DNA of 64,000 bases, from positions 62,001 to 126,000 of the forward strand of contig CAVXMG010000048.1 in the NCBI GenBank assembly GCA_963762735.1, in the 5' to 3' direction. Shown one piece after another: positions 36,122-44,408 of the stretch; the stretch's first letter is position 1, and the number at the start of each line of letters is the position of its first letter. The notes under the pieces were generated by a model. It was not told the origin of the DNA. It ran no database searches and saw only the letters and a list, made by a program, of their open reading frames with translations. The stretch comes from DASXKD01 sp963762735. Lineage in GTDB: Bacteria > Actinomycetota > Actinomycetes > Streptosporangiales > Streptosporangiaceae. A program made the position numbers and the translations under genes.

Positions 36122-36379
36122 CTACTCACCGTCGCGCAGCCTTGAGGTTGCGCCTTCGACGACGTCGAGTTCGCCGAGGCTAATCAGGTGCAGGGCGAGA
36201 TCCTCGAACCGGTGGATCAGGCCGTAGAGCTCGGAGTCATCCTGGACACAAGCGGTGACGCAGGTGCGGCCGCGGGCCGATTCGATCGTGACGTCGGTAA
36301 ACAGTGCTGCCACCAGGGATCCGCACTCGCCGCCCAGGACGATCCGGTACCGGCAACCGGTGCCGCTGAAGGTGGTCAT
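36122..36379 (-). CDS. Small conserved hypothetical protein
   Basis: 85 residues: TGCRYRIVLGGECGSLVAAL, FTDVTIESARGRTCVTACVQ, DDSELYGLIHRFEDLALHLI. The pattern (RYRI..G, then a segment resembling T.L.G.V.DQ..LYGL..R..DL.L.L.S) matches a small family I recall from many actinobacteria, often beside stress or cell-envelope regulators. Function unknown; it is probably a beta-alpha sensor or partner protein. It lies just upstream of miaA and downstream of the LuxR gene, in the same direction. Confidence 0.7.
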   Translation of the reverse strand: MTTFSGTGCRYRIVLGGECGSLVAALFTDVTIESARGRTCVTACVQDDSELYGLIHRFEDLALHLISLGELDVVEGATSRLRDGE

Positions 36380-36576
36380 GGTAAGGCCTCCCTCAGTCCG
36401 GACGACGCTCGACTGTCATGTCCGTGCGCGGCGTGGCGGTGCTTATGGGCACGGTTGCACGCTATTAACTTTGTCTCCTGTGAAGGGGCGGCCGGTCATC
36501 ACCCTTGCCCGCTTTTCACCCTGGTGATACTGGCCCTGTTCACCCTGATGATGCTGGGCAGTCAACTGCCGGATCG

Positions 36577-38814
36577 CTACAGGATGCCAGCGTCGTGGCC
36601 CTTGACGATGGCATCCCGGCGGCTGGAAACCCCCAGTTTCCGGTAAATAGCCCTGGTGTGAGTCTTGACCGTGTTCTGTGACACATCAAGCTGCCGTCCG
36701 ATCTCCCGGAGGGACAGGGTGCCCAGGAGCTGCCGCAGCACTGCCACCTCTCGCTCAGATAGCGGCTCGACAGCCACAACTGGCACCGAAGGGACAAGCC
36801 GCCGTTCGAGCTGGTGCAGCCGGGCCCACTGGGCCTCCGCGCCGTCGGGGCGTGCGATCAGCAGTTGCCTGGCCTCGCCAAGGATTGCGGCCGCCGCGGG
36901 GCGCTCGCCCAGGTCATCGAGCACTGGCGCCAGCCTGAACATGCTGTCAAGGACGGGCCAGGGGCTGATCCCGAACCAGCGCCGTCGGATCCGAAGGGCG
37001 TGCTCGAACTCCCCGCGCGCCTCCACAGTCCGCCCCTGCTCGGCGTATAGAACGCCGGTCGCCATGCAGGCAACTGAACCCTGCTGGGTCTCGCCGAGAT
37101 CATTGTCTCCCACCAGTTGGCGAGCCGTGCGGACAAGCTCCTGCGCCTGCCCGGCCTGCCCTTGCTCGACCCGCATTATGGCCAGCAGGGACAGGGCTGC
37201 TACCCGCGCCGCCGCGATGGACGCCTCGCTCGCGAGGGCTTCAATCAGCGCCGCGGCCGCCGCGTCCAGCTCACCGGACAGGTAAAGCGCCGAGCCCAGC
37301 GCTACCCTCGCCAGCGCATACCAAGGAGACCCGGGGTCGCTTTCCAGCTCGGCCGCCATGCGGGCCGAGTCGCGCATCACCTCGATACCGTCGAATCCGA
37401 AGCAACCCCGCAGCAGCGCAGCTGAGGACCGCGGCGACCGGATGCCATCAGGAAGCGGGCCGTTATCGGCGGCTGAGTCGAGCACCGGGAGCCAGCGCCG
37501 CACCGATTTGGGGTCGCCGGTGATGACCGCGCACCATGCGGCGCAGTGCGCCGCCACGGGGTCCGCGCCGATCTGGTCATCACCGAGCGAGCGCAGCCAC
37601 CTGCGGACCGTGCTGATCTGGCCGGTATCCATGTAGGCGGGCCAGTGACCCGCTATGAGGCCGACGGCTCCGTCGAGGTCACCGGCGGCAACCGCGTGGT
37701 CGATCGCCTCCTCCGCCGAACCTGACTGCTGGTACCAGGCGCTCGCGCGTTGGTGCAGGGCAGGCACGATGGCGGGCTCGGTCCTGGCGAGCTGGCCGCG
37801 AAGCACCTGCGCGAACAGATGATGGAAGCGGTACCACTGCCGGTTGTCGTCGAGTGGCACGAGGAAGAGATTCTCTTTCTCCAGGACGTCGATGATCTCC
37901 GCCGCGTTGGCCGACCCGGTGACGGCGGCGCACAGCGGCGCGCAGAACCGGTCCAAGACGGCTGTCCGCAGCAGGAACTGCCGGATCTCGGCGGGCTGAC
38001 GGCTGAGCACCTCCTCGGCCAGGAAGTCGACAACGAACCGGTTGTTGCCGGTGAACTGGCGGATGAAGGCACGGGGCGAGCTGTGCCCGCGAAGGGAAAG
38101 CGCCGCCAGGTACACCCCGGCGGGCCATCCCTCGGTGCGTTCGACAAGATCGGCCACGTCGGGCTCGCTGAGATCGACGGCAGCAACCGTGCGCACCAGC
38201 ACGGCCGCCTGCGCAGGCGCGAACCGCAGCTCGGATGCCCGGACCTCCGCCATCTCCCCGGCCGCCCGCAACCGGCCCAGCGGCAGCGAGGGATCTGCCC
38301 GGGTCACCAGCACAAGCTGGACAGCGGCCGGGAGGTGCGACAGCACGAAGGCAACCTGGTCGTGGCAACTGGGTTCCCTGATCGCGTGATAGTCGTCCAG
38401 CACCAGCACAACCGGATCCCGCAGCGCGGCAAGCTCCTCGACCAGGCGGGGCAGCACCTGTCCCGGGATGTCTGGCATCTGGGCCCCAAGCGCCCGCAGC
38501 ACGTCCTCGCCGCCGAACTGCGGGCAGGCCCGCTGCAAAGCGGACACGACATGCCACCACAGCCTGACGGGGTCATCATCGTCCCGGTCGACGGAGACCC
38601 AGGCAAACCGCCGGTCCTCGATCGCGCTGGCCCGCCACTGCGCTACGGCAGTGGTCTTCCCGAACCCTGCCGGCGCGGCCACCAGCACCAGCCTGCACGA
38701 CACGCAACCCGCCAGAAAGCCGACGAGTTCCTCGCGCTCCACCCACTCCGCGCGCACGGCGGGAGCGTGCAGCTTCGTCTCGATCAGCACGGCCACACTC
38801 GCCTGCGGCGGCAC
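36577..38814 (-). CDS. MalT-like LuxR family regulator (LAL-type ATPase)
   Basis: 745 residues. N-terminal STAND ATPase with P-loop APAGFGKTTAVAQW and Walker B VVLVLDDYHAI, winged-helix region RTEGWPAGVYLAALSLRG, a central TPR-like superhelix, and a C-terminal LuxR helix-turn-helix (LSEREVAVLRQLLGTLSLRE, IGRQLDVSQNTVKTHTRAIY). Such proteins multimerise on an inducer and activate transcription. GTG start. The target is unknown; the STAS gene follows upstream on the same strand. Confidence 0.93.
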   Translation of the reverse strand: MPPQASVAVLIETKLHAPAVRAEWVEREELVGFLAGCVSCRLVLVAAPAGFGKTTAVAQWRASAIEDRRFAWVSVDRDDDDPVRLWWHVVSALQRACPQFGGEDVLRALGAQMPDIPGQVLPRLVEELAALRDPVVLVLDDYHAIREPSCHDQVAFVLSHLPAAVQLVLVTRADPSLPLGRLRAAGEMAEVRASELRFAPAQAAVLVRTVAAVDLSEPDVADLVERTEGWPAGVYLAALSLRGHSSPRAFIRQFTGNNRFVVDFLAEEVLSRQPAEIRQFLLRTAVLDRFCAPLCAAVTGSANAAEIIDVLEKENLFLVPLDDNRQWYRFHHLFAQVLRGQLARTEPAIVPALHQRASAWYQQSGSAEEAIDHAVAAGDLDGAVGLIAGHWPAYMDTGQISTVRRWLRSLGDDQIGADPVAAHCAAWCAVITGDPKSVRRWLPVLDSAADNGPLPDGIRSPRSSAALLRGCFGFDGIEVMRDSARMAAELESDPGSPWYALARVALGSALYLSGELDAAAAALIEALASEASIAAARVAALSLLAIMRVEQGQAGQAQELVRTARQLVGDNDLGETQQGSVACMATGVLYAEQGRTVEARGEFEHALRIRRRWFGISPWPVLDSMFRLAPVLDDLGERPAAAAILGEARQLLIARPDGAEAQWARLHQLERRLVPSVPVVAVEPLSEREVAVLRQLLGTLSLREIGRQLDVSQNTVKTHTRAIYRKLGVSSRRDAIVKGHDAGIL

Positions 38815-38944
38815 GGTTTTGGGTTGCCCACCTTTTCCCCTAGGCCAGCGGTTGCCACCACTGCCGGGGTCCGGGGCAGCGTCGAATGCGTATTGCGCCC
38901 CTATCTTACGTTTGGCCGTGGCTTTACATCCAGCCAGCGTGCCG

Positions 38945-39319
38945 CTACAACGCCGGAGCCGGCAGGGGACGGGCCAGCTTCGCGGCCCTGACAGCTTGTT
39001 TCACACCGGGATACACCGAGAAGACGTCGATCAGGCCGGTGATTCCCAGGACCCGGCGGACCTGCCGCCGCGGGGCGGCCAGAGACAGGTCACCCCCACT
39101 TTCCCTGGTCCACCTCAGCACCCGCACCAGTACCCCCAGGCCGCAGGAGTCGATGAACTTCAACCCTGCCAGATCCACGATGATCGACGGGCCGTAGGCC
39201 GCCACAGCCGCGATCAGATGTGATGCGACATCCGAGGCATCGAGCAGGTCAAGCTCCCCGCACAGGCCGACAACCGCGTAACCGTCGAAGTCGCCGACGC
39301 TCAGATCTACGTTGAACAT
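38945..39319 (-). CDS. STAS domain anti-sigma factor antagonist
   Basis: 124 residues from ATG 39319, which has GGAGGGAAGG upstream. STAS fold with VVGLCGELDLLDASDVASHL and phospho-site motif VDLAGLKFIDSCGLGVLV (Ser in IDSCG). Members bind an anti-sigma kinase and release a stress or sporulation sigma factor; phosphorylation of the Ser blocks binding. No kinase or sigma gene is adjacent. A second STAS gene with one missing base lies at 41436-41806. Confidence 0.9.
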   Translation of the reverse strand: MFNVDLSVGDFDGYAVVGLCGELDLLDASDVASHLIAAVAAYGPSIIVDLAGLKFIDSCGLGVLVRVLRWTRESGGDLSLAAPRRQVRRVLGITGLIDVFSVYPGVKQAVRAAKLARPLPAPAL

Positions 39320-39606
39320 GTGCGCCTTCCCTCCTGATCTGGCAGCCAGGCGGGGTCCAGGCCCGGCTAGGTCACTCAAACTGAAAGGTCGGAGCGCGGA
39401 TGGTGAGCCGCCGGGGTCTGGGGCAACGCCCATACGCTACTCCTCTGCGCAGCGCGGGCGGCGCCAGTCCGGCAAACGGGAACAAACCAAGCATCTCCTG
39501 GTCAAGTGGGTCAGCGCGGGACGATCCCATGCCATCCGAGCCGACCGCAGCAGGCAGCGGCGGATGCGGGAGAGGTCTACGGCTTGCGCCCCGAGCCCGG
39601 CCGGTG

Positions 39607-40365
39607 CTAGCGACCCGCCTGCCCGGCGCCAGGCAGCCGCTGCGGCCTGTCCGCGGTCAGGCCAGCGACGGGTTCTGAGCCGTCGATGACGGCCTGGGCC
39701 AGGTCGGACAGGCGCAGGTTGCGAGTCCTGGCGTACTTTCGCAGGAGGCTGAATGCCTGGTCCATGTCGAGGCCGAGGCGCTCGGCGAGCTTGCCTTTGG
39801 CCTGCTCAATGACAACCCGGCTGTTCAGCGCGGTCTGCAGCTGTTCGTTGAGGGTGTCGCTGAGACGCACGTTGCGCTCGTGCAGCAGGCTGATGGTGGC
39901 TACGTCAGCAAGGGCCTGGCCGACGCGTACGTCTCCGGGCGCGAAGGCCCCCGCATCGGCGCGGAACAGGTTCAGTGCTCCGATGACCTGCTCGCGCAGC
40001 CGCATCGGCAGGGCCTGCACGGCGGTGAAGCCGGCCCGCTGGGCGGCGGCCGCGAACCTCGGCCAGCGCCGCGCTTCGGCGGCCAGGTCCGTGGCCTGAA
40101 CGGGGCGGCCGGTCCGGTAGCAGTCCAGGCACGGCCCTTCATGGTTCTGCAGCTGGAACAGTTCAAGCAGCCGGGCGGCTTCGCTGGAGGCAGCCACCAC
40201 ACGCAGTTCACCACGCGGATCAGCCAGGAGCAGCCCGGCGGCGGAGACGTCTAGCAGTTGCACGCTGCGGTCGGTCAGTACGTGCAGGAAGTCGATCACA
40301 TCGAAGTCGGCGACCATGGTATCGGTCAGCTCGACGAACGTCTCCGACAGCAGTTCTCCGTTCAT
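39607..40365 (-). CDS. GAF-ANTAR domain regulator
   Basis: 252 residues. GAF domain (about 20-165) with EGPCLDCYRTGRPVQATDLA, then a short coil and an ANTAR RNA-binding domain (about 175-235): NSRVVIEQAKGKLAERLGLD, MDQAFSLLRKYARTRNLRLS. ANTAR proteins act as transcription antiterminators by binding paired hexaloop hairpins in leader RNA. A second GAF-ANTAR gene lies 84 bases upstream in the same orientation; both sit between the two STAS genes. Confidence 0.92.
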   Translation of the reverse strand: MNGELLSETFVELTDTMVADFDVIDFLHVLTDRSVQLLDVSAAGLLLADPRGELRVVAASSEAARLLELFQLQNHEGPCLDCYRTGRPVQATDLAAEARRWPRFAAAAQRAGFTAVQALPMRLREQVIGALNLFRADAGAFAPGDVRVGQALADVATISLLHERNVRLSDTLNEQLQTALNSRVVIEQAKGKLAERLGLDMDQAFSLLRKYARTRNLRLSDLAQAVIDGSEPVAGLTADRPQRLPGAGQAGR

Positions 40366-40448
40366 CTCCGCTCACCCTCTCATGAAAAGGCAACAAGATC
40401 CGTCGTGCGGGTGGTAAGCGGTGTGCGCGCTGGCGCATATGAAGTCTT

Positions 40449-41204
40449 TCACGCCTGGCCCTCCTTAGCTGGGCCTGGGTCACGGTGCAGCCGCAAGCGG
40501 CGCGCCACGATGGCGCGGGCAACATCGGCCAGCCGTCTGTCATGAGCGTATGCGTAGGCACGTAGCCGGACAAAGGCCTCCGTGATGCCGACGCCGAGCT
40601 GCTCGGTGAGCATTCCGGTGGCCTGATCGATCTCGGCGCGGTGCAGGGCCAGGTCCAGGGGCGGTCCTCCCGGGCCAGACCCCGCAGGCGGCCCGCCAGC
40701 CGCCTGGCCTGGAAGGTCGAGCAGAAGCAAGGTCGCGGTATCGGCGAAGATCAGCGCATCACCCAGCTGGGCAGCGCTCAGCGGGCCGGGCCGTTCCCGG
40801 TACAGGCCCATCACCCCGGCCCGGATCGCCCCGATCCGCAACGGGAACGCGAAGATCGCGCCTGCCCCGGCCTGGCGGGCCGCCGGAGTGAAAACCGGCC
40901 AGCGGCCGGCGGTCTCCGTCTCGCCCAGGTCCGAGGCCAGCGTCGGCCCGCCGGAGGCAAAGACGTCAGTGCACGGGCCCTCACCCAGGGTCAGCTCGAG
41001 TTCGGCGAGCTGCTCGCTGACGTCACCGGTCACCTGTATGAGATGCCCCGCCTCCGCGCCGGTTGCGGCACTCAACCAGGCGCCGCTGACCTCAACCGCA
41101 GCCACGGCCGCCGCGCACACATCCGCGGCTGTCACGTGCCCGCCGCGGCTGGCGGCCTGCCCGGCGACCAGGCCCCAGATCCTTCCCGGCCGGCTACCTG
41201 CCAT
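40449..41204 (-). CDS. GAF-ANTAR domain regulator
   Basis: 251 residues from ATG 41204. GAF domain with GEGPCTDVFASGGPTLASDL, FAFPLRIGAIRAGVMGLYR; ANTAR domain with LHRAEIDQATGMLTEQLGVG and ITEAFVRLRAYAYAHDRRLA. It is a paralogue of the neighbouring 39607-40365 gene with a different sensor part. Upstream in-frame codons to 41285 look non-coding. Expected role: signal-dependent antitermination. Confidence 0.9.
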   Translation of the reverse strand: MAGSRPGRIWGLVAGQAASRGGHVTAADVCAAAVAAVEVSGAWLSAATGAEAGHLIQVTGDVSEQLAELELTLGEGPCTDVFASGGPTLASDLGETETAGRWPVFTPAARQAGAGAIFAFPLRIGAIRAGVMGLYRERPGPLSAAQLGDALIFADTATLLLLDLPGQAAGGPPAGSGPGGPPLDLALHRAEIDQATGMLTEQLGVGITEAFVRLRAYAYAHDRRLADVARAIVARRLRLHRDPGPAKEGQA

Positions 41205-41435
41205 CCGCCCACCCAGCAGCGCAGCCCCCGCCGCAGAATCTGGCCCTGGCCGCGGTCCAGACAGACTCAGGAAACGCCAGGCCATCCAGGCTAGACATGG
41301 CCACTGCCGGAGCAGCGGCGGGGGTGATCACGCTCGTGCTCCTTAGGCCAGCTCTCGACGGTTACCGCGCTCGCCTCCCCAGGTTTCGCGTTCCTGGCTG
41401 CATGGCGGCTGCCCGCCGAGCTTGCCGGGCCGCCG

Positions 41436-41806
41436 CTACAGCACCGGCATAGCCACCTGCGGGGAGCGCCCGGCACTGCAGGCCGCCTCGGCCACGCTGG
41501 CATGGACGGGAAAGACATCGATCAGGCGCGTGAGGGTAAGAACCCGCAGCACCTGCTGCTGTGGCGCGGCCAGCAGCAGCTCACCACCGGCGTATCGGGC
41601 CTGCCTCCGCCCCCGCACGAGCGCTGCCACCCCGCTGGAGTCGATGAACTCCAGGCCGCCAGGTCGATGATGATATCGCGCTGGCGGGCAGCGACCGCAG
41701 TGAGCGCAGCCGCGACGCTCACGGCGTCTGCTACGTCAAGTGCCCCGCGCAACGCGACGATGACTTGACCGTCGCGTTCGCGGGTACTCAGATCCACGCT
41801 GATCAT
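41436..41806 (-). pseudogene. STAS domain protein with a single-base deletion
   Basis: The frame from 41806 reads MISVDLSTRERDGQVIVALR, GALDVADAVSVAAAL, RQRDIIIDLAAW and then garbles. Inserting one base near 41655 (after GCGGCC on the coding strand) restores ALEFIDSSGVAALVRG, the STAS phospho-site, and the rest to a stop at 41436 (VLTLTRLIDVFPVHASV). The repaired length (123 residues) equals that of the intact STAS protein at 38945. It is either a recent inactivation or a sequence error. Confidence 0.8.
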
Positions 41807-42005
41807 GGGACGCCTTCCTGCTACGCAGCAAGGCGGGGTCTGGGCCCGGCGGCTAGTTCGCCAGCTACACCATGAACACTACGCCGAATGCCGCAGATGC
41901 CCTATCTGGCGATCGCCGTTAGCTGCGGTGCCAGCCCTGCTCAGCCAGCCCACGCGGCCGGCGTTCTTGCCGCGGCTGGGTTGCGTGGGAACCGGTGAGC
42001 GTCGT

Positions 42006-42869
42006 TCACACGGCGGCCGGCGTCTTGGGGGCGGCGTTGAGCGGGGCGGTCAGGGCGGCGCTGGCTGGCAGGCTTGCCGGGATGGTGAGGGCGGGTATTT
42101 CGGGCACGGCCGGCGGGGAATCTGTGTCCTGGGTGCCGGTGGCGGGGGGCTTGGCCTGGGCGGTGGCCGGGGCTGCGCGGTCGAAGAAGCGCAGCAGTTC
42201 CACCGGGACGGGCATGACCAGGGTGCTGTTCTTCTCGGCGGCGACCTCGACGACGGTCTGCAGCAGTCGCAGTTGCAGGGCGGCCGGGTCGGCGGCCATG
42301 ACGGCGGCGGCCTGGGCGAGCTTCTTGGATGCCTGGTATTCGCCGTCGGCGGAGATGATCCGGGCGCGGCGTTCCCGCTCGGCTTCCGCTTGCCGTGACA
42401 TGGAGCGTTTCATCGACTCGGGCAGGGAGACGTCCTTGATCTCGACCCGTTCGACGCGGATGCCCCAGGGCTGCTCGGTGGGTTCGTCGATGACGTCCTT
42501 GAGGTGGGCGTTGACCTTCTCGCGTTCGGACAGCAGCTGGTCCATGTCGCTTTGGCCGATCACTGACCGCAGTGAGGTCTGGGCGACCTGGGAGACCGCG
42601 TAGGTGTAGTTCTGCACGTTGATGATCGCCTTGATCGGGTCGACGACCCGGTAGTAGACGACCGCGTCCACGCGCAGGGTGACGTTGTCGCGGGTGATGG
42701 CCTCCTGGCCGGGCACGGCCGCCACCACGATCTGCATGTTGACCTTGGTGAGCCGGCTGGTGAACGGGTTGATCCAGGTCAGCCCTGCTTCGCGGATGCC
42801 GGGCAGCGCCCGCCCGAAGCGGAAGACGATGCCTTTCTCATACTGTGTGATGACCTTGAAGCCGAACAT
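42006..42869 (-). CDS. SPFH/band-7 (slipin-like) protein
   Basis: 287 residues from ATG 42869. The SPFH domain starts at once (VITQYEKGIVFRFGRALPGI, VNMQIVVAAVPGQEAITRDN) and includes VYYRVVDPIKAIINVQNYTY, LDVIDEP-type helices and GIRVERVEIKDVSLPESM, followed by an Ala/Glu/Arg coiled coil. The usual N-terminal membrane hairpin of slipins is missing, so membrane attachment would have to come from elsewhere. The C-terminal 50 residues are Pro/Ala-rich. It probably scaffolds membrane microdomains in stress. Confidence 0.9.
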   Translation of the reverse strand: MFGFKVITQYEKGIVFRFGRALPGIREAGLTWINPFTSRLTKVNMQIVVAAVPGQEAITRDNVTLRVDAVVYYRVVDPIKAIINVQNYTYAVSQVAQTSLRSVIGQSDMDQLLSEREKVNAHLKDVIDEPTEQPWGIRVERVEIKDVSLPESMKRSMSRQAEAERERRARIISADGEYQASKKLAQAAAVMAADPAALQLRLLQTVVEVAAEKNSTLVMPVPVELLRFFDRAAPATAQAKPPATGTQDTDSPPAVPEIPALTIPASLPASAALTAPLNAAPKTPAAV

Positions 42870-43490
42870 GCCGGCCGTCCTATCCCTCGGCGCATGGCGC
42901 ACCGGGCCTGCCTGGAACCGCAGACGGCGCTGGCGTGAGTGTCGGCGTTCGGAATGCCCGCGGGCCTTTTTTCATTATCGCACACCAGCGAAATTAAAGC
43001 GAAACGCCGCCGGCTCCTGCGCTCCCTCGGGCTGGAAGGTCTTGATGGAGGAATTACGTGATCGGCTCGCTGCCACGCCAGCTTGTTGAGCGTAATGCCC
43101 ATTACAAGTTTTAAAGCCGCGTGAAGCCGGAGCCCGGCGCGCGCCGTCGCGGCCCCGCCGGCCTGCCGCCCGGTCTTGGTCATCGCCGGGGTTGCCGAGC
43201 GCTGCGGCGCTACGCTGTTCCGATGCCGCCGAGGAGGGTGTCGGGGCTGGTGGAGGCTCGTGGTAGGAACGGTGGTAATATGAAAGGGAAGCTCCGGACC
43301 CAGGCGGCGTACTCGCAAATATTCGCGAGTGGTGACGGCGAGGCCCGGATTTTTGTTTTGTCGTATCCGAAACGGTGCCCGCAAGACGTCATGGCCAAAG
43401 GATGGTGAAGAATTCGTTCTCCGCAGCGATCTTACCTAGCATGACCGACTACCGCGCACGTCACCCTGCTCACTGATTTAGGGGTCGGTC
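42870..43490. other. 620-base gap with mixed composition
   Basis: No convincing gene. It contains AT-rich patches and a 14-base palindrome GTAATGCCCATTAC (43092-43105). A weak 42-codon frame runs 43280-43408 (MKGKLRTQAAYSQIFASGDG); composition does not support a normal gene. Promoters for the flanking slipin and GlsB-like genes should lie here. Confidence 0.5.
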
Positions 43491-43772
43491 ATGGGCATCA
43501 TCGCATGGATCGTTCTCGGCCTGGGCGCAGGCTTGCTCGCCCATATGGCGATCCCCGGCAAGAGGTCACATGGCCTGCTCATTATCTGTCTGATCGGCGT
43601 TGCCGGGGCACTGTGCGGTGGCTGGGCGGCCACTAGGCTGTTCCACGTCGGCACCCTGCACGGGTTCTTCAACCTGTCCACCTGGCTCACCGCCATCGCC
43701 GGTGCGGCCGTCCTGCTTCTGGCCTACCACCTGGCCACCGTAGGGTCGTCCGACAGGTTCGCGCACCGCTGA
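43491..43772 (+). CDS. GlsB/YeaQ/YmgE family stress-response membrane protein
   Basis: 93 residues with three membrane helices: IIAWIVLGLGAGLLAHMAIP, LLIICLIGVAGALCGGWAA, LTAIAGAAVLLLAYHLA. The first helix motif GLGAGLLAHMAIPGKRSHG is the family signature (transglycosylase-associated protein). Members are induced by osmotic, acid or envelope stress. It fits the surrounding stress genes; the last helix is followed by a short basic tail. Confidence 0.88.
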   Translation: MGIIAWIVLGLGAGLLAHMAIPGKRSHGLLIICLIGVAGALCGGWAATRLFHVGTLHGFFNLSTWLTAIAGAAVLLLAYHLATVGSSDRFAHR

Positions 43773-43841
43773 GAAACCGCCAATGGGCGCGCTACGGCTC
43801 GCCTGGAAACTCCAGCCCTCCACTCTGAGAACTCACCATAG

Positions 43842-43853
43842 TTTTCTAGAAAA
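43842..43853. promoter_or_regulatory. AT-rich perfect palindrome upstream of the LapA-like gene
   Basis: TTTTCTAGAAAA lies in the only strongly AT-rich stretch of the neighbourhood (43838-43890), about 145 bases before the LapA start. It is a plausible operator or promoter element; no regulator is assigned. Confidence 0.35.
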
Positions 43854-43996
43854 ATATTGCTAGTTTTCGGTTTCACTTGTAGGTTGGGAGCACGTAGCGA
43901 GAATCAGCCGCATCCTGCGGCCAGTCACCCGGGGTCACCAAGGGACCGGCGATTGTTCTCATCGGCCCGGTCCCGTTCCCGGAGGGAAGCAACGTC

Positions 43997-44365
43997 ATGA
44001 CCGATTCAGCGGTACCTCAAGGCACAACCGGTACCCGGCCGCCCCCCTCAGCCAACGGCTCCGCCCCAGCCAAGGTGCCAGCGCCAGCACCCGAGCGCGA
44101 ACGGCTTTCCACCCGGATAAGCGGCATGCGCACCTGGCTGATCGTCGGGGTCCTCGCCCTCGTCGTCGTGCTGATCTTCATTATCCAGAACGCGCACGCC
44201 GTGAACATCAGCTTCCTCGGCGCACACCTCCAGTTGTCCCTGGCCGTGGCCCTGTTCTTCGCCGCCATCGCCGGTGCGCTACTGATGGCCGCCGTGGGAA
44301 CCGCGCGGATCACCCAGCTTCGCCGGAGCATGCGACGCAACCGGTCAAAGCCCAGTTCAGGATGA
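43997..44365 (+). CDS. LapA domain (DUF1049) membrane protein
   Basis: 122 residues. A Pro/Ala-rich cytoplasmic N-terminus (1-45) precedes helix TWLIVGVLALVVVLIFIIQN, the motif NAHAVNISFLGAHLQLSLAV, a second helix and a basic C-terminus. This is the lipopolysaccharide-assembly-protein-A domain layout. In Gram-positives the role is unknown, but it often accompanies membrane-stress genes. GGAGGGAAG lies about ten bases before the ATG. Confidence 0.88.
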   Translation: MTDSAVPQGTTGTRPPPSANGSAPAKVPAPAPERERLSTRISGMRTWLIVGVLALVVVLIFIIQNAHAVNISFLGAHLQLSLAVALFFAAIAGALLMAAVGTARITQLRRSMRRNRSKPSSG

Positions 44366-44408
44366 ACGGGCCGCCGGCTCCCCTCCTGAAATGGAGAGCC
44401 TGGCCGTG

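Noticed and set aside
37750..38991. Plus-strand frame opposite the LuxR regulator
   Set aside because: Antisense shadow of the MalT-like regulator; no recognisable protein.
43280..43408. 42-codon protein gene before the GlsB-like gene
   Set aside because: Mixed codon composition, no strong ribosome site and no recognised similarity; kept only as a remark.
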